Origin: Pseudisothecium myosuroides
Taxonomy: Eukaryota; Streptophyta; Bryopsida; Hypnales; Lembophyllaceae
Length of the DNA stretch: 64,000 nt
Direction: 5' to 3'
NCBI GenBank assembly: GCA_951799445.1
Contig: OX637287.1
Span: 6,324,001-6,388,000 of the forward strand
How positions within the stretch are numbered: position 1 is the stretch's first letter; each line of letters begins with the position of its first letter. The notes beneath the pieces were generated by a model. The model saw only the letters and a list, made by a program, of their open reading frames with translations. It had not been told where the DNA came from and did no database searches. Both the position numbers and the translations under genes were made by a program. Shown here in pieces: positions 10,061 through 22,622 of this stretch.

Positions 10061-12565
10061 CTAGTATTTCATGTTCGTCTTTGCATTATTATCGCCTAAG
10101 ATTTTCATGAACTCGGACCAAACCGCCGAGAAAATATCCTTGACATTATCCTGCATGAGCCGAAACTCCTGCGTCAGATCCGCAAGGTCATGCTTCCACG
10201 CCTTGAGCGGCGACGGCCCCAGTCTCACCGCGTTCACATAATTACAAGGACTATGCGCGGCCACTCCCGGCAGCAGTAATCCCAGCGACCGAAACAACAG
10301 ACACATCACCGACTCCGAGAAATCATGTCCATACTGCAACGTGATGAGCACCAGTCCCTGAAAGATTTCCCAGAGGGCATTCAAATGCATGGCAAGCAGC
10401 CTCCCCACCCCGAAGAAGTTCGGGTTCGGCTCCTCCCGCAGCGTTTTCCCATCATACACACTATTGAAATACGCGCACCCCCCGAAGTGCTTGAACGCGA
10501 AGAGCTCATTATCGAACGGCAGTCGCGGCACGACGTCGTTACAGTACACCACACGGAAGTACTTCCCCGCGAGCTTCTCCGTGGCATACGCGGCGAAGTC
10601 TTCGTCTCCAACGCGCGGCTGCCCGAACGTGTACACCGCGCCAATCTTACTCGCGATTTCAGTTTGGCCCGTGTAGTGTAACATGGCGGCGTAAACCGCG
10701 GAGAGTGCGCCACCGAGTGAGTGCCCCGTGATGAAGAGCTTCGCCTTGGGGTTGTGGAAGAGGAGTAAAGCGACTTGGCGAGTGATGGAGTCGTAGGCTA
10801 AGGATTTTCCTCGGCTGTGGATGACGTGATCGGCTAAGCCGGAGATCGCCTCGGTTTGCGTGATCTCATCTACGGATTTGCGGTGGGGCGGCCCTTGTGC
10901 TCCTTTTGTTCCTTGGTTTTGGTGCGGCGGTGAGCCTTGTGATCGAGCTGCGTTGCGGAGCTTGGTGAAGGAGCTGGGATCGTCGCGAGTGGCGAGGCCG
11001 AGAGCCTCAAGGAAACCTAGGTGTACGCCGCCCAAGCCTTCGAGCTTCACCCATGAGAAGTCGACGTCGGTGCTCCAGTCGTAGCCGTTGAAAGACTCTG
11101 TGCCGCGGAAGGCGACGACTACGGCGTTCGCGTCTGTGGGCTTGTCCATGAAGACGAAGGCCTGCGTGTTATTCATATGCTGGTAATCTGGTGGGAACAT
11201 CCAGTTCATTAGTGAAGCTCGGGACCGATCGCATATGTGATTCACAGGGCGCGGGATCGGAGACAATCGATACACTCACTCTCAAGACTGAAGCAAAATT
11301 TTGAGTTACTCCTTGTAGAAATATTCAAATAGGATGAGTTGACAATGCATATCCATCTTAGGCCGGGTTGTAATTGCCAGATCTTTGGTCTCTCTGTTCC
11401 TATCATGACTGTGGACATACTCGTCAATCATATAAATGTGACTGTTTCAGAGCTAAAAAATAATTACTTCATGTGTTCATTACTTAGCCCATACTTCTTA
11501 AATCTAGGACTTGGAACCAAGGAATATTAAAGTTGTCTTCCCCGATATAGACATAATGTCAAGAATACGAGTTAGGTGAACATAATGTCTAATCAGGAGC
11601 ATCTCCACCAGTGCAAGAAGATTTCTTGAACATTACCAGTGAAAATTCGAAGATTAGCAATAGGAGATGCACCAATTTTACTGAAATGTGCCATTTGAGG
11701 TATTAAACGACCGAGGTTTCATATGGACAACTGCATTAAAGAGTTGCAATCATGGTTTCTAGCTGATCAAGCTTACCGTTCCAGCTGTTGTAGAATTTCA
11801 CGAATTTCATGCCCCAGCTTTGCTCCACCACTCTCTTCACCACAGCCTTATTTTCGTAGGCCAGCTTGGCCGCCATGACGCACACATCGGCAGTGGCCCG
11901 CGCGCCCACATCCTCGTCAGGGAAAACGACGGCATCAGCGCGAGTGCTATCAGCTTTGGCCGCTTGGGAGGTGTTAACATACAAGTTGCAGCGGGGATCC
12001 AACTGCCCGATGATGCTCAGGTAATTATCCGCTTCCGAGTTCGGCACAACAATCTTGTCTGCACACCATTGCAATTAAACAAAAAATCAATCAGATCAAA
12101 TCCTGCAAAACAAAGCTCAGACAAGTTTAATTGTTAATTACTCGGAGATCGAGACTGGTGGGTTGGCTAGCTAGACTTACACCATCTGAATGGCAAGAGG
12201 AGGTTGAAGAGTAGACTGAAGGGGCCATGGTTGAGAACGAAGAAGTTGACGACCCATTCGACGACGAAGCCGATGAAGTGGAGCAGGGGGTGGAGGTTCC
12301 AGAGAATCTTCACAAGAAACATGGACAGACGCTGCTGCCAGGTTTGTTTGAGCAAGTCGCTGGGGAAAGTGGCGTCGATTCTCGTCGGATGGCCGTGTGA
12401 GAGTATGCTGGAAACACTGTGGCCACTGCTCTTGGGCTGAGCTGCCATGAACGTCGGCGTCACGTTCGACTCAGACTCCTCGGTCGGGCCATTCAATGGC
12501 GCATGATTGGAGTCTGAATTCGTCGGGGACTCTGGGCTTGCAGGAGTTGCTGCTGCGTCCGCCAT
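10061..12565 (-). CDS. Class-3 triacylglycerol lipase, OBL1-like
   Basis: This is a complete plant class-3 (fungal-type) lipase of 626 codons, expected to hydrolyse triacylglycerol on lipid droplets or internal membranes. Three exons close in frame: 12565-12181, 12058-11777 and 11274-10061, with phase-1 junctions and donors GTAAGT and GTAAGC. The ATG at 12565 opens a polar Ala/Pro/Ser-rich leader (MADAAATPASPESP). After it comes a hydrophobic segment (LHFIGFVVEWVVNFFVL), matching the membrane-anchoring region of oil-body lipases. The core has VVVAFRGTE, the nucleophile motif ITGHSLGGALSAVYA, YTFGQPRVGDEDFA and the acid-bearing CNDVVPRLP; the catalytic His is probably in AAHSPCNYVNAVRLG. Length and domain order fit the OBL family. 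No frame break was seen. Confidence 0.9.
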
Positions 12566-14033
12566 TATTTTCAGATTGGTGCGTTCGAGAATGCCACGCC
12601 CGTTTCTGTTAAAGAAAAGCAAGCGTTCAGGTCATGCAAACAAATCATGCAGGAAACAAGCTTTACACATCTCAGTCTGTAATATGCGGTGTCGATCTCA
12701 ATCTTGGCAATGCTGTACGTGACGATTTCAATGCTAAGCAAATATAATGCTATAGGGATTTCAGATGCCGTGCTGTGACGAGATCTTAATAATCAAGGCA
12801 ATATGGTGCCGAAATTAACTAAGACATCCAATACAAGTCAATTGGGCGAATCGACTTGATCTCACAGAAAAAACACGAATTCAACCCCTTTAGCAACTTC
12901 TGGACTGATAACACTCAGATGTGATTCCAAAGTTGATATTTAACGTTTCTACTAGCATGTTCCAAAATGAACAACGTTTTAGAGCATGTTTGCTGAAAAA
13001 TGTTGCATGTGTGCTTAATTGAGCATGTTCCAAAGTTTGCATGTTTGCCGATAAGTATCGCTCAAGCATGTACCAAAACGATACACATACTGCATCTAAA
13101 AACGTTGCGAAACCCTTCATATTCTATTAGTGACAGTCAGGGAGCTGTAACTTGCAACTAATTTAGCTTCACCCTCACAATTACTCGGGTCAGACAGCTA
13201 GCTCCGTGAGAGATGATACCTTCACTTCGAAGATGGAAGATGACACTGTGTGGGGGTGCGGTAGCGAATCCAGTTCAATGCAAGACCTGAGTAACCGACT
13301 CGGATGGATGGTGTAAACGACCGGATGCCAGGCTTGACCTTTATAGTGATGTGCATATATCAATTCGATCTGAGGCAAGCTTGCGATGAAATTGCAATTG
13401 ATGTAAGTTTTGGTCACGAGTTTCTAAAAATTAGCCATGGCTAGCCTGAAACATGACCGAGGCACTGCACACCATAGCGTTTAGTCAAGCCCTTGTTGGG
13501 ACCACGGTAGGTGGAATCGTCATGCGTGGGCACAGTCAGTACTTGCGAACCCTTGTCACATGATAGAAAGAATCTTGTCAGTCTTTTTAGTCAGGGTAAG
13601 ACTGGGACAGTCCTACATACTGTGGTTTCAGTCAATGTCCGGGGAGTACCGACCTTTAGTTACAAGTTAGCCAGTTGAAATCTAGAAGTGCCTAATTGAG
13701 TTCAAAGTCTTCGGAAAAAAAATCGATCATTTACAAGGAAAATAAGAAAATATTCTTTATTTTCTGAAGGCCTAGCCGAGAGTATACTCTAGACAACCGG
13801 TTGGTCTACAAAATTGTAGGATCTTAGCCGGTTAAGCTAAAATTTCTCCCTGGATTATACTTTCAGTATGTATGATCACTGTGATTGAGGAGACTTCTTA
13901 CATGTTGAATAATAAGCACAGGATTTGCTTAATTGCCAAACAAATACTCAGAGTTGATTACATAATCAACTCTTTGATAATTCAATTTTGAGTCATTACG
14001 TACCTGCTACAATAGGTAGTAAGGCGATAGGAA
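12566..14033. other. 5' flank of the lipase gene and intergenic DNA
   Basis: No gene was recognised. Between about 12950 and 13080 the motif AGCATGTTCCAAA and close variants recur several times, possibly an old repeat. A 22-bp palindrome (GAGTTGATTA CA TAATCAACTC) is at 13951-13972. Confidence 0.4.
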
Positions 14034-14488
14034 GTAAGGTAGGAGGCTCTGAAAACGAGCATCTAAGGGCTAGTCCGCCTTTTTCATATGGTTTCTTGGA
14101 TGGGGTGGGGGGTATTTTTAGCTCATTTCTTAGACCTGTAGAGAGAAATAGATTTTGATTGTAACACAAGTCGCTTTGTAATTTTTGAAGCATTTTTGAA
14201 TTACTTATGAATTTTCAAACAAGATGAGTCATAGGTCCCTATTTATGACCCTAGGTCTTTCATAAGTTGTTCACATGCAACTTCTAGAGAGAAATGGGAA
14301 AGCAAAGACAATGATTGATTCTTGCAATAAATAATTTTTTTTTTATCGATCCATTCAGGGATAGAAGGTTTATAGAATGACTATAGAAGTTCTATTTAAA
14401 GACCACCTCATGATTGTCCATTTCAGGCGAGTCTATATGGACGGTTCTAAATAGTGTCTGCTCACTCTCAAAAGCCTCCTACTTTTAG
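14034..14488. mobile_element. GGTAG-family MITE, copy 1
   Basis: The left end is GGTAGGAGGCTCTGAAAACG and the right end is the inverse, with AAAAGCCTCCTACTTTTAGG. The interior (GAATTACTTATGAATTTTCAA, GGTCTTTCATAAG, AATGATTGATTCTTGCAATAA) closely matches the copy at 63404-63816; shorter relatives are at 38531-38869 and 63094-63392. It is non-coding. Confidence 0.6.
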
Positions 14489-15495
14489 GACGAGTCTGAC
14501 TCAGCTCTTAACCCTTGGACTCTTAGAGGATGCATATGTAGCCCCTACGACCAAGGTAGTTACCAAAATGCTATGATTATTGGACCAATAGGTGCATTCT
14601 TTGTTTTTACATTTAACAATGAAGTCATCCACCAACACTTTGGGTCCTAAGAATCTTCTAAGGATTATCCCTTTAGCACCGACATCCAATTTTTGGACGA
14701 TGAATACATTAAAATTCATGTTTCTTTCTCATTACTACTTGAATGAAAGTCATCCTAATTTGTTGAGATACTTTATTAAGTTGTTGCCCTAAGTATCTAA
14801 TGGTTGGATTTGGTGTTACTAAAGTGCGTACTTTTCTAAAATTACAAATGAGTGGAAGAATATCAAGTAGTTGACCAAACCAAAATTGCATTCACTCTAG
14901 GTCAAAACTAGATTTGCAAAAATGAGGTCATAGATTTAAATAACACAAAAATTTCAAAAGATCAGTGTGTGAAGAGAACCTCATTTCAAGTCCATTCCAA
15001 CAAATTTTATTAAAAAAATGATCATATTTTTCTTGTAATCAAATTTAGAAGGACTTTTGAAAGTTCCCTTTCAAAATTTATTAAAAATATTGGTGACAAC
15101 ATTGGTGAATCTAATTGGATGGATGGAATCTAAAACTCAAAATCTATAACTTTTATTTGTATACCAATTCCAAAATATTCTTCCAAATAATACTTTATGA
15201 TGAATTTTTTCAAATTTTCAATTCTAGACAATCCTTTAAATTGCACCTTTAAAGGTTAAGTCTTAGTTGGGAAGGCAGTGCACCCTCCTCACTGTTAGAA
15301 AATGCTATTTGAAAATAATGTAATTATCAAGTATTAATTATTAGAAAATAGTAACCTCTAAAGGACTAATAAAGGAGCCTATTTTAGGTTTTCTTAGAAC
15401 TTGGGTAGGCTCTGTTGACTTTGTAATTTAGAATTTTTGCATGAAAGTCTTAAGATGGATGCTAACCATTTTAATCTACATGCATGTCAAGTGTT
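14489..15495. other. AT-rich intergenic DNA, no gene seen
   Basis: Open frames here are short and without coding character. No repeat boundary was identified. Confidence 0.4.
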
Positions 15496-15738
15496 GTTTA
15501 ATCCTAAAAGGATGCGCTAGTCACTATGAAAATCATCTTTTTTCTAAAGTATGTAAATGTAAATCATTTGCTTAAAAAAAAACAATTCAAGCACACTCAT
15601 TGGAAATCAAACTACTATGCAAGACCTCCCCTTGTCATACAAAATTCTAAGAATGAACATATGCACTTCTATCATGTATAGGAAGATTTTTTGTCATCCA
15701 TTAGACACGTTCAGGCCACCTTATTGTTACAAAGTTAA
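15496..15738 (-). mobile_element. piggyBac-like MITE family A, degraded inverted copy
   Basis: Read on the minus strand, it follows the family A interior: a diverged AGGACAGAAGTGCA-like block, the CTACTATGC/GCATAGTAG segment and GATGATTTTCATAGTGAC. TTAA occurs at both approximate ends (15496 and 15735), but the left CCC terminus is decayed. Confidence 0.45.
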
Positions 15739-15818
15739 GGTCATTTCGATAAATATTGCAAAAGTTAGAAGTGTTTCTAAATTTTATTTCAATTTTAAAT
15801 GGGGTAGTTGAAAATATA

Positions 15819-15921
15819 TACTCCCTTGGTCCCTCTATTCCAAAATGATCTTCTTGTTGGGTTAAATTTCTTATCCCAAAGTGATCTTCTTGTTGTAGAA
15901 GGTACAAGATTAGTAGGGAGT
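15819..15921. mobile_element. Small CTCCCT-ended MITE
   Basis: The left end ACTCCCTTGGTCCCTCTATT resembles the CTCCCTCCGTTCC termini of Stowaway/Tourist-type MITEs in plants. A matching AGGGAGT ends at 15921. An internal motif CCAAARTGATCTTCTTGTTG appears twice. A further inverse terminus, TTTTGGAATAGAGGGAGTAG, occurs at 19436, so the true element could instead be longer. Confidence 0.35.
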
Positions 15922-16022
15922 TTTGTACACACTATAGAAACATACTAGCCAATTTTTTTTAAAACCAAGGCGTTGATTAAAAATTTAGCCTCTCCTAGTG
16001 GAGGCATAGGCAAGTTACATCC

Positions 16023-16243
16023 TTAACCCTTGAACGTCGACGCAGCCATTCTACGGCAGATGGATGAGAGAATCAAACTGTGTAGGACAGAAACACAACT
16101 ATTCATACTCAAAATTTGTTGTGGAAAGGGGAGATCTTCTATAGTAGCTTGACTTCCAATGAGCGCTTTTGCAATTTTTTAAACCAATGATTCGCACGGT
16201 AATGCAAAAGGATGATTTTGAGGGTCACCCCTTTGTCGTTTAA
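16023..16243 (+). mobile_element. piggyBac-like MITE family A, first of a tandem pair
   Basis: It begins TTAA-CCCTTGAACGTCGACG and ends CCTTTGTCG-TTTAA next to the second copy. The interior shares AGGACAGAAACACAACTATT, the TAGTAGCTTGACTTCCAATG block and GGATGATTTTGAGGGTCACC with the other copies. The shared TTAA at 16240 serves as boundary for both units. Confidence 0.65.
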
Positions 16244-16470
16244 CCCTTGCACGACGCGGCGGACGTTTTGAGGCCGATGAATGACAAGAGGATCTCCTGT
16301 GTAGGACAGAAGTGCAACTACTCATCCTCCAAATTTTGTGGGGAAAGGGAAGATAATCTACAGTAGTTTGACTTCCAGTGAGTGCTTTTGCATTATTTTA
16401 ATCCAACAATCCACACGGTGACAAAACAGATGATTTCCACGGTTATGAGCCCGTCGTTTTTAAGGGTTAA
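16240..16470 (+). mobile_element. piggyBac-like MITE family A, second of a tandem pair
   Basis: Bounded by TTAA at 16240 and TTAA at 16467. The ends are CCCTTGCACGACGCGG and CCCGTCGTTTTTAAGGG, which pair as imperfect terminal inverted repeats. This is the clearest copy of the family. A further GGGTTAA follows at once, as if the target site had been used more than once. Confidence 0.7.
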
Positions 16471-16882
16471 GGGTTAAATCAGGGAGCTGTCCAAATTAAC
16501 CTCCGTCCTCTCACCGTCCCACTGGAAGCACAACCTATGGACGGGCCTATGGAACAGGGAGCCGCTGCTGATTTGCCATTCGCTCCATGTGTTTCTCACT
16601 GACTTGTGGTGCTGATTTGCCATTTGCTCAATGTGTTTCTCACGGACTTGTGGCTGTTGAGACCGTACCGACAATCGGCCAATCCAATCCAATCCTCTCG
16701 GAATAAGTCGACTCATTCAACTCCACACGCTTCCCCAGTCCCCACTGCTATAATTTTTTATTACCGACACTCCAGTGCAATGGGTCGTACAACATTAGTT
16801 TATGTGTTTCATGTACGGAGTACTTCGGAGCGAATAGAACTTCGCCCCCACCTGCAGGAACACGTGCTACAAAAATTTAATA

Positions 16883-17138
16883 CTACACTAAACAGTGAAA
16901 TTGGGTTGCCTTGACAATTAGGTTGCCTTACCCCAGGTGAGTTACCTCATGGCTAATGCTTGTCCAGATGGAGGCACATGCCAATCTGGATTCCCGAGCC
17001 ACAAATCAGTGCACCAACCCATGCCATCCACATAGTTCTTAGTTTACCTACATCCTTCTAAAGTAAATGTACACACTGATTTAGTGTAGAATGTCGAGAA
17101 ATTAGTGCGGGGCAACCTAATTTCACTATTCAGTGTAG
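16883..17138. mobile_element. CTACACTA-ended MITE, copy 1
   Basis: The ends are CTACACTAAACAGTGAAATT and AATTTCACTATTCAGTGTAG, about 28-bp terminal inverted repeats that include GGTTGCC/GGCAACC. The interior (ATGGCTAATGCTTGTCCA, GTGCACCAACCCATGCCAT, CATCCTTCTAAAGTAAATGT) matches the inverted copy at 40103-40361. Confidence 0.75.
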
Positions 17139-17738
17139 CTACACTCCCATACTTTGTGCTTTTCCCCTAAGGACCCAAGTCGCTGCCCCTGTTTTTTGAG
17201 CTGCCCGTTCTTATATTTTGAGTTTTTAGAATTTTTTATTTATTTTAGAAAATAGACTTTGTTACAAATCCAATGGCAATGGTTTCATCAATATCCAAGT
17301 AAAATTCCGCCTTGTGGAAATTTTCAAAGTTTAGCAGTGTAGTCTAGTTTACAGCTCATTTTTTTTGTATTCGGTTGGGGCATGGACTAAAAAGTCAGCC
17401 ATCCAATGAGCTTCTTGTTCACCTCATAAAGGTCAGATCTATCTTGAAATGGTCAGATCCAAGGAGCTCAAGGAGAAGACAAGTGTCCCATTCTTGTTTC
17501 TCTTGCAAGCACTTCTCAAACTTTAGTGACCACGGTGCATTGCAAGCTTCACCATGAATTGTAAAATTCTTGGAATGTTATGAAATTTTACATGTACATT
17601 CTCAACTCTCTTATCTTTCATTGAGCACAAAAAAAGCATCATTTTGAAATATTCTCACAAAGATATGCTCCTTCAAAGTGAGTTGCCCTGTATTTTCATT
17701 GATCCAAATAAAACTTCAAAATTAAATATCTCCTAAAC

Positions 17739-17861
17739 CCACACCATACACATAGTTCTGACTTTATAGCATCCTTCTAAAGTAACTGTACATATTGTTA
17801 TAGTGTAGAATGTTGAGAAATTAGTGTGGGGCAACCTAATTTCACTATTCAATGTAGTCAA
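17739..17861. mobile_element. CTACACTA-ended MITE, right-half fragment
   Basis: This repeats the right half of the 16883-17138 element (CACATAGTTCTGACTTTATA, CATCCTTCTAAAGTAACTGT, TGGGGCAACCTAATTTCACT). The left half is missing. Confidence 0.65.
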
Positions 17862-18175
17862 ATTGGTCACCTAATGATGAATGAAAACATCTTCCCAAAC
17901 ATATCAGTCTCCAGTGTAACCCACATATTACAAACTTCTACCTTAAAACATGCACATAGTCATGCTTGGAGTCAAACTTTTCAAAATGTCAACTCACTAT
18001 TCGCATTGCACATAGTCCAGGGCCAATAAGAAGCATTTGAATGGGCCTACTATGTAACAATTGAGTGGCCACCGGTGCTCTTTGAAAATGCTCCAAAAAT
18101 CCAATTTTTAAGTTCTCCAAAACCACACTTTGAAAATTAATTTGAAATTCAAAATTTGAGGATGATAGGAGAACA

Positions 18176-19344
18176 GGGCGATTGCAAGAAATACTTATAT
18201 TATTTGTTGCGTTTTGCAGTTTTGTACTTTTTGTACTATGAGTCACCTCTAGTACTATTGAAGGCATGGAACATAAAATTTGAATGGTCAATTGGATTTC
18301 AAATTTACTATTTTGACAACATGTGATGTTCATCATTGGATGACAAAAATGAATGGAAATACTTAATTTGCCATTAAAAAACAATTTGCATTGGCAGATA
18401 GAAGGTATTACAAGCCCCAACAATACTATTGAGTCGTTTTGTGTACCTTGAAGTCATTAGAGAAAATTTGGGGTCTCCGGAAGATTGCTCCACAACCCTT
18501 CGAGGTACCCTCAAGTTTTTTTCTTTTTGGCTGAAAAATTCGTTTTTTCCCTATTCCCGCCCAGCTGAAACTGCAGCGACAGTGGCGCAGAAACCGAAAT
18601 TTACAAGTAAATTTATTTATTTATTTTAATCTTAAAAAAAAATTTTTTTTTTTAAAAATTGCGATTTTTGACCATTTCGGCGAACAGTCAGCTTGGCTAA
18701 TTGCTCACTGCCAGACTGTTCTGGAGTGACAGGCCAAGCTCTGAAATAGCTTGGCTTGTCACTCCGGAGGGCTGATATTTCTTCTAATGTACTATTTTGA
18801 GCCACATGCTACAATTTACCCTAGAAAATGAGACTTTTACGTTTCTATTTTTGAAAATTAGGAAATGAGTTTGAAAATTTTATTTTAAAAATGGCCATTG
18901 TTGCCGACTAAGCAAAGTAGGAAGATCAAAGTTAGAACTAAAAAAATATTTTTAATTCAACATAAATTCAATCTGAATATAGCACACTTTAGGCTAATAT
19001 GAAACACACTTGGAAAATGTTTTTGGAAATCCCTCTCCTGAGAAGGTGTATTTCTATTAGAAGAGCTAGCCTACCAAATTTGATGATGTAATTCTTCAAA
19101 AAAGGTACTCGATAGTACTAAAAAACACCAAAATCACATGTGTGACATATATTCAAAATTCAATTTCACCTATTAAATTAATTTTGAAAAAATTGAAATA
19201 ATTCAAGTGCATTTTCTATTGCTATAGGAAGCTTGCTTTTGAATTTCATGTTCATTCAATCATTTTTGCAATACTTATGGTACAAAACCACTTTTGCATT
19301 GAACGTGTGACAAAAAATAGTACAAGTGTTTCTTGCAATCACCC
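18176..19344. mobile_element. TIR element, GGGTSATTRCAAGAAA family, copy 2 (1.17 kb)
   Basis: The left end GGGCGATTGCAAGAAATACT pairs with the right end AAGTGTTTCTTGCAATCACC. Ends agree with copies at 7850-8596 and 23750-24550. The interior is AT-rich with no coding sequence and contains a GC-richer hairpin at 18718-18768. A clear target duplication was not seen. Confidence 0.55.
18718..18768. repeat. Imperfect hairpin inside a TIR element
   Basis: GAGTGACAGGCCAAGCT and AGCTTGGCTTGTCACTC pair across a 7-base loop. It is GC-rich against a very AT-rich surround. Confidence 0.55.
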
Positions 19345-21656
19345 AGCATGGAACTCTATTTACAAGTCAATAATTTTTTAATAATTATTATTATTAAGCT
19401 TAATCTAGAACATTTTCTCTAGTAGGAAAATCATTTTGGAATAGAGGGAGTAGTGAAAAGAGATTACTTAATTTTATTGGATTGTATAGATTAATACCTA
19501 CTCAAAAGCATTTGAACCAATCAATTCCAAATAATAAGGTGAATGTCATAAAAAAGTTTGATTTTGCGAACAATGAAGGTAGAAAAAGCACACAAACTCA
19601 TTTTTTGAATTCAAGTTTGAAAATTTTCAAATAAAAAGTAAGGATACCATCTTTGAATCTACTTTGTAAATTTCTTAAAGATGAATATGAAAGTTTTTTT
19701 GGTTAAATTTTGTTACATATATTTTCAACCCATTTTCCAACATATTGACTAAAATGCACAAGTTATGGGACATAAAGCATTTTTTCCTAAAAATGTTGAA
19801 AGATAAAACTTTACCTTCTGGAAGGGTTAGAAAAACCCATGCCTTTTGAAGCTTAGGCACATTGCAATCAGTGTGGATATTCACTCTAAAATTTTGGGAG
19901 GATGCACTTGAACAAGTTAAAACCAAAAGATCCTAACTATGGTTGGATTGCTTTATCAAAAAATAAACATAGATGAAGATTATAACCTTGCGTTTGAGAC
20001 ATGTATTTTGAAGCAAGTTTGGGCCTCTAAACATCAAATAACTCCAGGTGTTAATGTTCATTTTCAGTATAGTACAACTCGGGGATGCTGTCAACTTAGC
20101 GAGAAGAGAGAGCCCGCCAGAGAGAGAATCTGTCATGGGTTGTGGCATTTCCGTAATAAATTTGTTTCAAGTCTGCTTGTAATGTGGCCCAAACCAACTG
20201 CTTGGATTGCTTAGCTAGATCCATGCTTGAAAAATGGCCAATGTCGTGCCTATCCGCCACTAGTTGAAATTCTTGAAATTTAAGTTCAGAGTTCTCCGCT
20301 CTGGTCCCAACTTGGAATCTGTGTGCATCATCTATGTCCATCAGAACTTGAATTTTGATTCTTTTAAATGAATCTTCCTGTACTTCAATTCAAGGTTCAC
20401 AACTTCAGTCATGTGCTAACTTAGTTGCCTCCACACTCACTGCTGGTCCTCACTCTCGTTCGACCTGCAATGAGCAGTGAGCCGGTCGTTCTCGATCCTC
20501 CTGCAGGTACGTACAGCAATCTGACAATTTATAGTTAATTAAACCTGCACCATTGATCGTGATCCCAATGTTATGCTAAATCATTGCTCGCAAACAAGGA
20601 TCATCCACGAGGTTCTGCAGTGCACAGTCCGGGGAGTTCTGTGGGCTAAACGATAGATTTCCTACAAAGTTTCATCCATCCCGTTTTTTTGAAAATTTGT
20701 CCGGAAGTGTGCAGTGAGGTGGCAAAACTTGCCGGTCAATTTCCTAGAACTTCAATTTTTTCCGGTGGCATTGCCGCCATTGTCCAATTTCAATCGGCAA
20801 ATTTCCTTTACTATGTAAATCTAGCCGGTTTAGGACTTTCTTGTGTCTTCCTTAAGTTTTTTTTTCCTTTGAAAAAGGTTTTTTTAGCATACAACCATAT
20901 CCATGGCAGGATTTGAACCTGGCATTGCCCCTACCGATCTAGGGCAAGGGATTTAGCCTTCCGAAAATGCATAGATCTAGAACAGGGTCCATGCATTTTC
21001 AGGAGGCTGGTTAGTATGACATGCCCACACAACATTCAACATTTACAAGAATCAAAGTATGTGCAAAAAAATGGGGAGAAGAACATACAATCCACCACTT
21101 ATAAGAATCAAAACATGTGCGAAAAGAATAGGGAGAATAGGATACAAGCTACCATGATGAACATCAAAACATGTTGAAAAAAAAAATGGGAGAGTAGGAT
21201 TCAACCACATGAACTTGCCAGAAATCCGTCCCCAATTCTCAAAATTGCAAGTTTGCAAAACCTTAATCACTGAAACTTGATCACTGTAAACATATGATCA
21301 CTGAAACCCTGATCAAACTTGAACAAACTTGCACAATGCAGGGAGTACACAATTGTGCCTGAAAGATTAACACTTCAGAGAGAGCAAACTCAACTGCTCA
21401 ATAAAGTTGCAAGCTTAGAGCGGGACTGCGGGAGAGCAGAAGTGACACACTGACACCCTGAACCCTATGGTTCAGATCAGCTGGAGGGAGCGATCGACGG
21501 CTCTGATGCCTCGGCGGGAAAAAATCCAATGGTAAATCCAATGGTAAAAGCCAGTGACTTACTCACTTTACTCCCACAAGGCCACAATAAGTAAAGGGTT
21601 ATTCATTTATTCCTTCTACACAATACACAATTACAGAATACAGACTTACAGTCACA
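19345..21656. other. Intergenic DNA, no gene recognised
   Basis: A minus-strand open stretch at 20341-20096 (with FQLVADRHDIGHFSSMDLAK and THDRFSLWRALSS) has mild coding character, but no family was recognised and no splice partners were found. A direct repeat of ACATACAATCC / GGATACAAGC-type units with AATCAAAACATGTGC lies at about 21045-21190. Confidence 0.35.
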
Positions 21657-21739
21657 ACTTTTTAGGAAATTTTTATTACTATGCATAGAATACTATGCAT
21701 AAAAAATTCATGCATAGTAATAAAAATTTCCTAGAAAGT
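21657..21739. repeat. 83-bp palindromic mini-element
   Basis: Arms of 30 bp (ACTTTTTAGGAAATTTTTAT onward to ATGCAT, and its inverse) match with one mismatch and enclose a short loop that itself repeats ACTATGCAT. The perfect core is 23 bp. It could be a miniature MITE or a hairpin. Confidence 0.65.
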
Positions 21740-22622
21740 ATAAGATTGGTCGGTTGCCTGCCTAAAAAAAATATTTTTAATAGGTAATTTTCCTACATAC
21801 TCTGAGGTTGGAGAGCTAAATGCCTAATCATAATTTTTCTAACCGGCCCATTTCATAAACTTATATTTTTCATCCGGAACCTTAGCCTAGACTTCTCTAT
21901 TTCATTCGGAAATTCTCAAATTCAACCGGCTAGGTCGTAACTAAATGCCGGTACTCCCCGTTCATTGCTGCAGTACAGTTGCACTGTACTATCCGTAGCT
22001 TTGGATATTATCCATTCAATTCGCGTGAACACTTACTTTCGTTCTCAACAGAAAGACCAGGTATGCGCGCACATGTATCACGTGGGTAGTCTATTATTTA
22101 TCCTTAAGTTTCGTTGCATTGGATTAGATTACTGAACTGGTGCATGTTTCTTTTAAACTTTTCTCCACTTGTCTTAAAATTATTGTACGTACGGTGATAG
22201 CGATTGGCATTGTTAACAAACGACACGGATCGGAATTAGTGAATCGTTTTAAATGTGCACGGAACTCCCGATTCGTTGCTACCCCGTTTGATTTACGTAC
22301 TTAACTAGCTAGGTCCCGATCGGCAAGGATCGACTGGTCATGGAGATTAGCCTCTGAGTCGATCGTCAAATACATTCGTTAAGCTGGCGATTTGTCAATG
22401 AATCGGCATTTTTTTCTCCAGATGGCGGTCTGAAACCTCCAATCAGGTCTATGGCAGTGAGTCCTAGTTTTAAGACTGCTCTGTGCACTAGATAATCTTC
22501 GCCTTGCAGTGAGAGTCATGAACAGGGGCTCATGAATTGCTACAGTGCAGCCATGTTCTGATGTACCAGTCCCCTACCAATAGTTTCCGTGATTGCAATT
22601 TGGATCATTCACTTTCCTTTGC
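21740..22622. other. Intergenic DNA, no gene seen
   Basis: Base composition is more balanced around 21950-22560 than in the flanks, but no open frame or splice pattern of interest was found. Confidence 0.35.

Noticed and set aside
10325..10681. Plus-strand open frames inside the lipase gene
   Set aside because: They lie opposite a conserved lipase exon with GHSLGGA and other motifs.
20900..20965. tRNA-like segment on the minus strand with GGTTCAAATCC
   Set aside because: Only the T-loop-like box is convincing; the acceptor stem, D-arm and a clean anticodon loop do not form.
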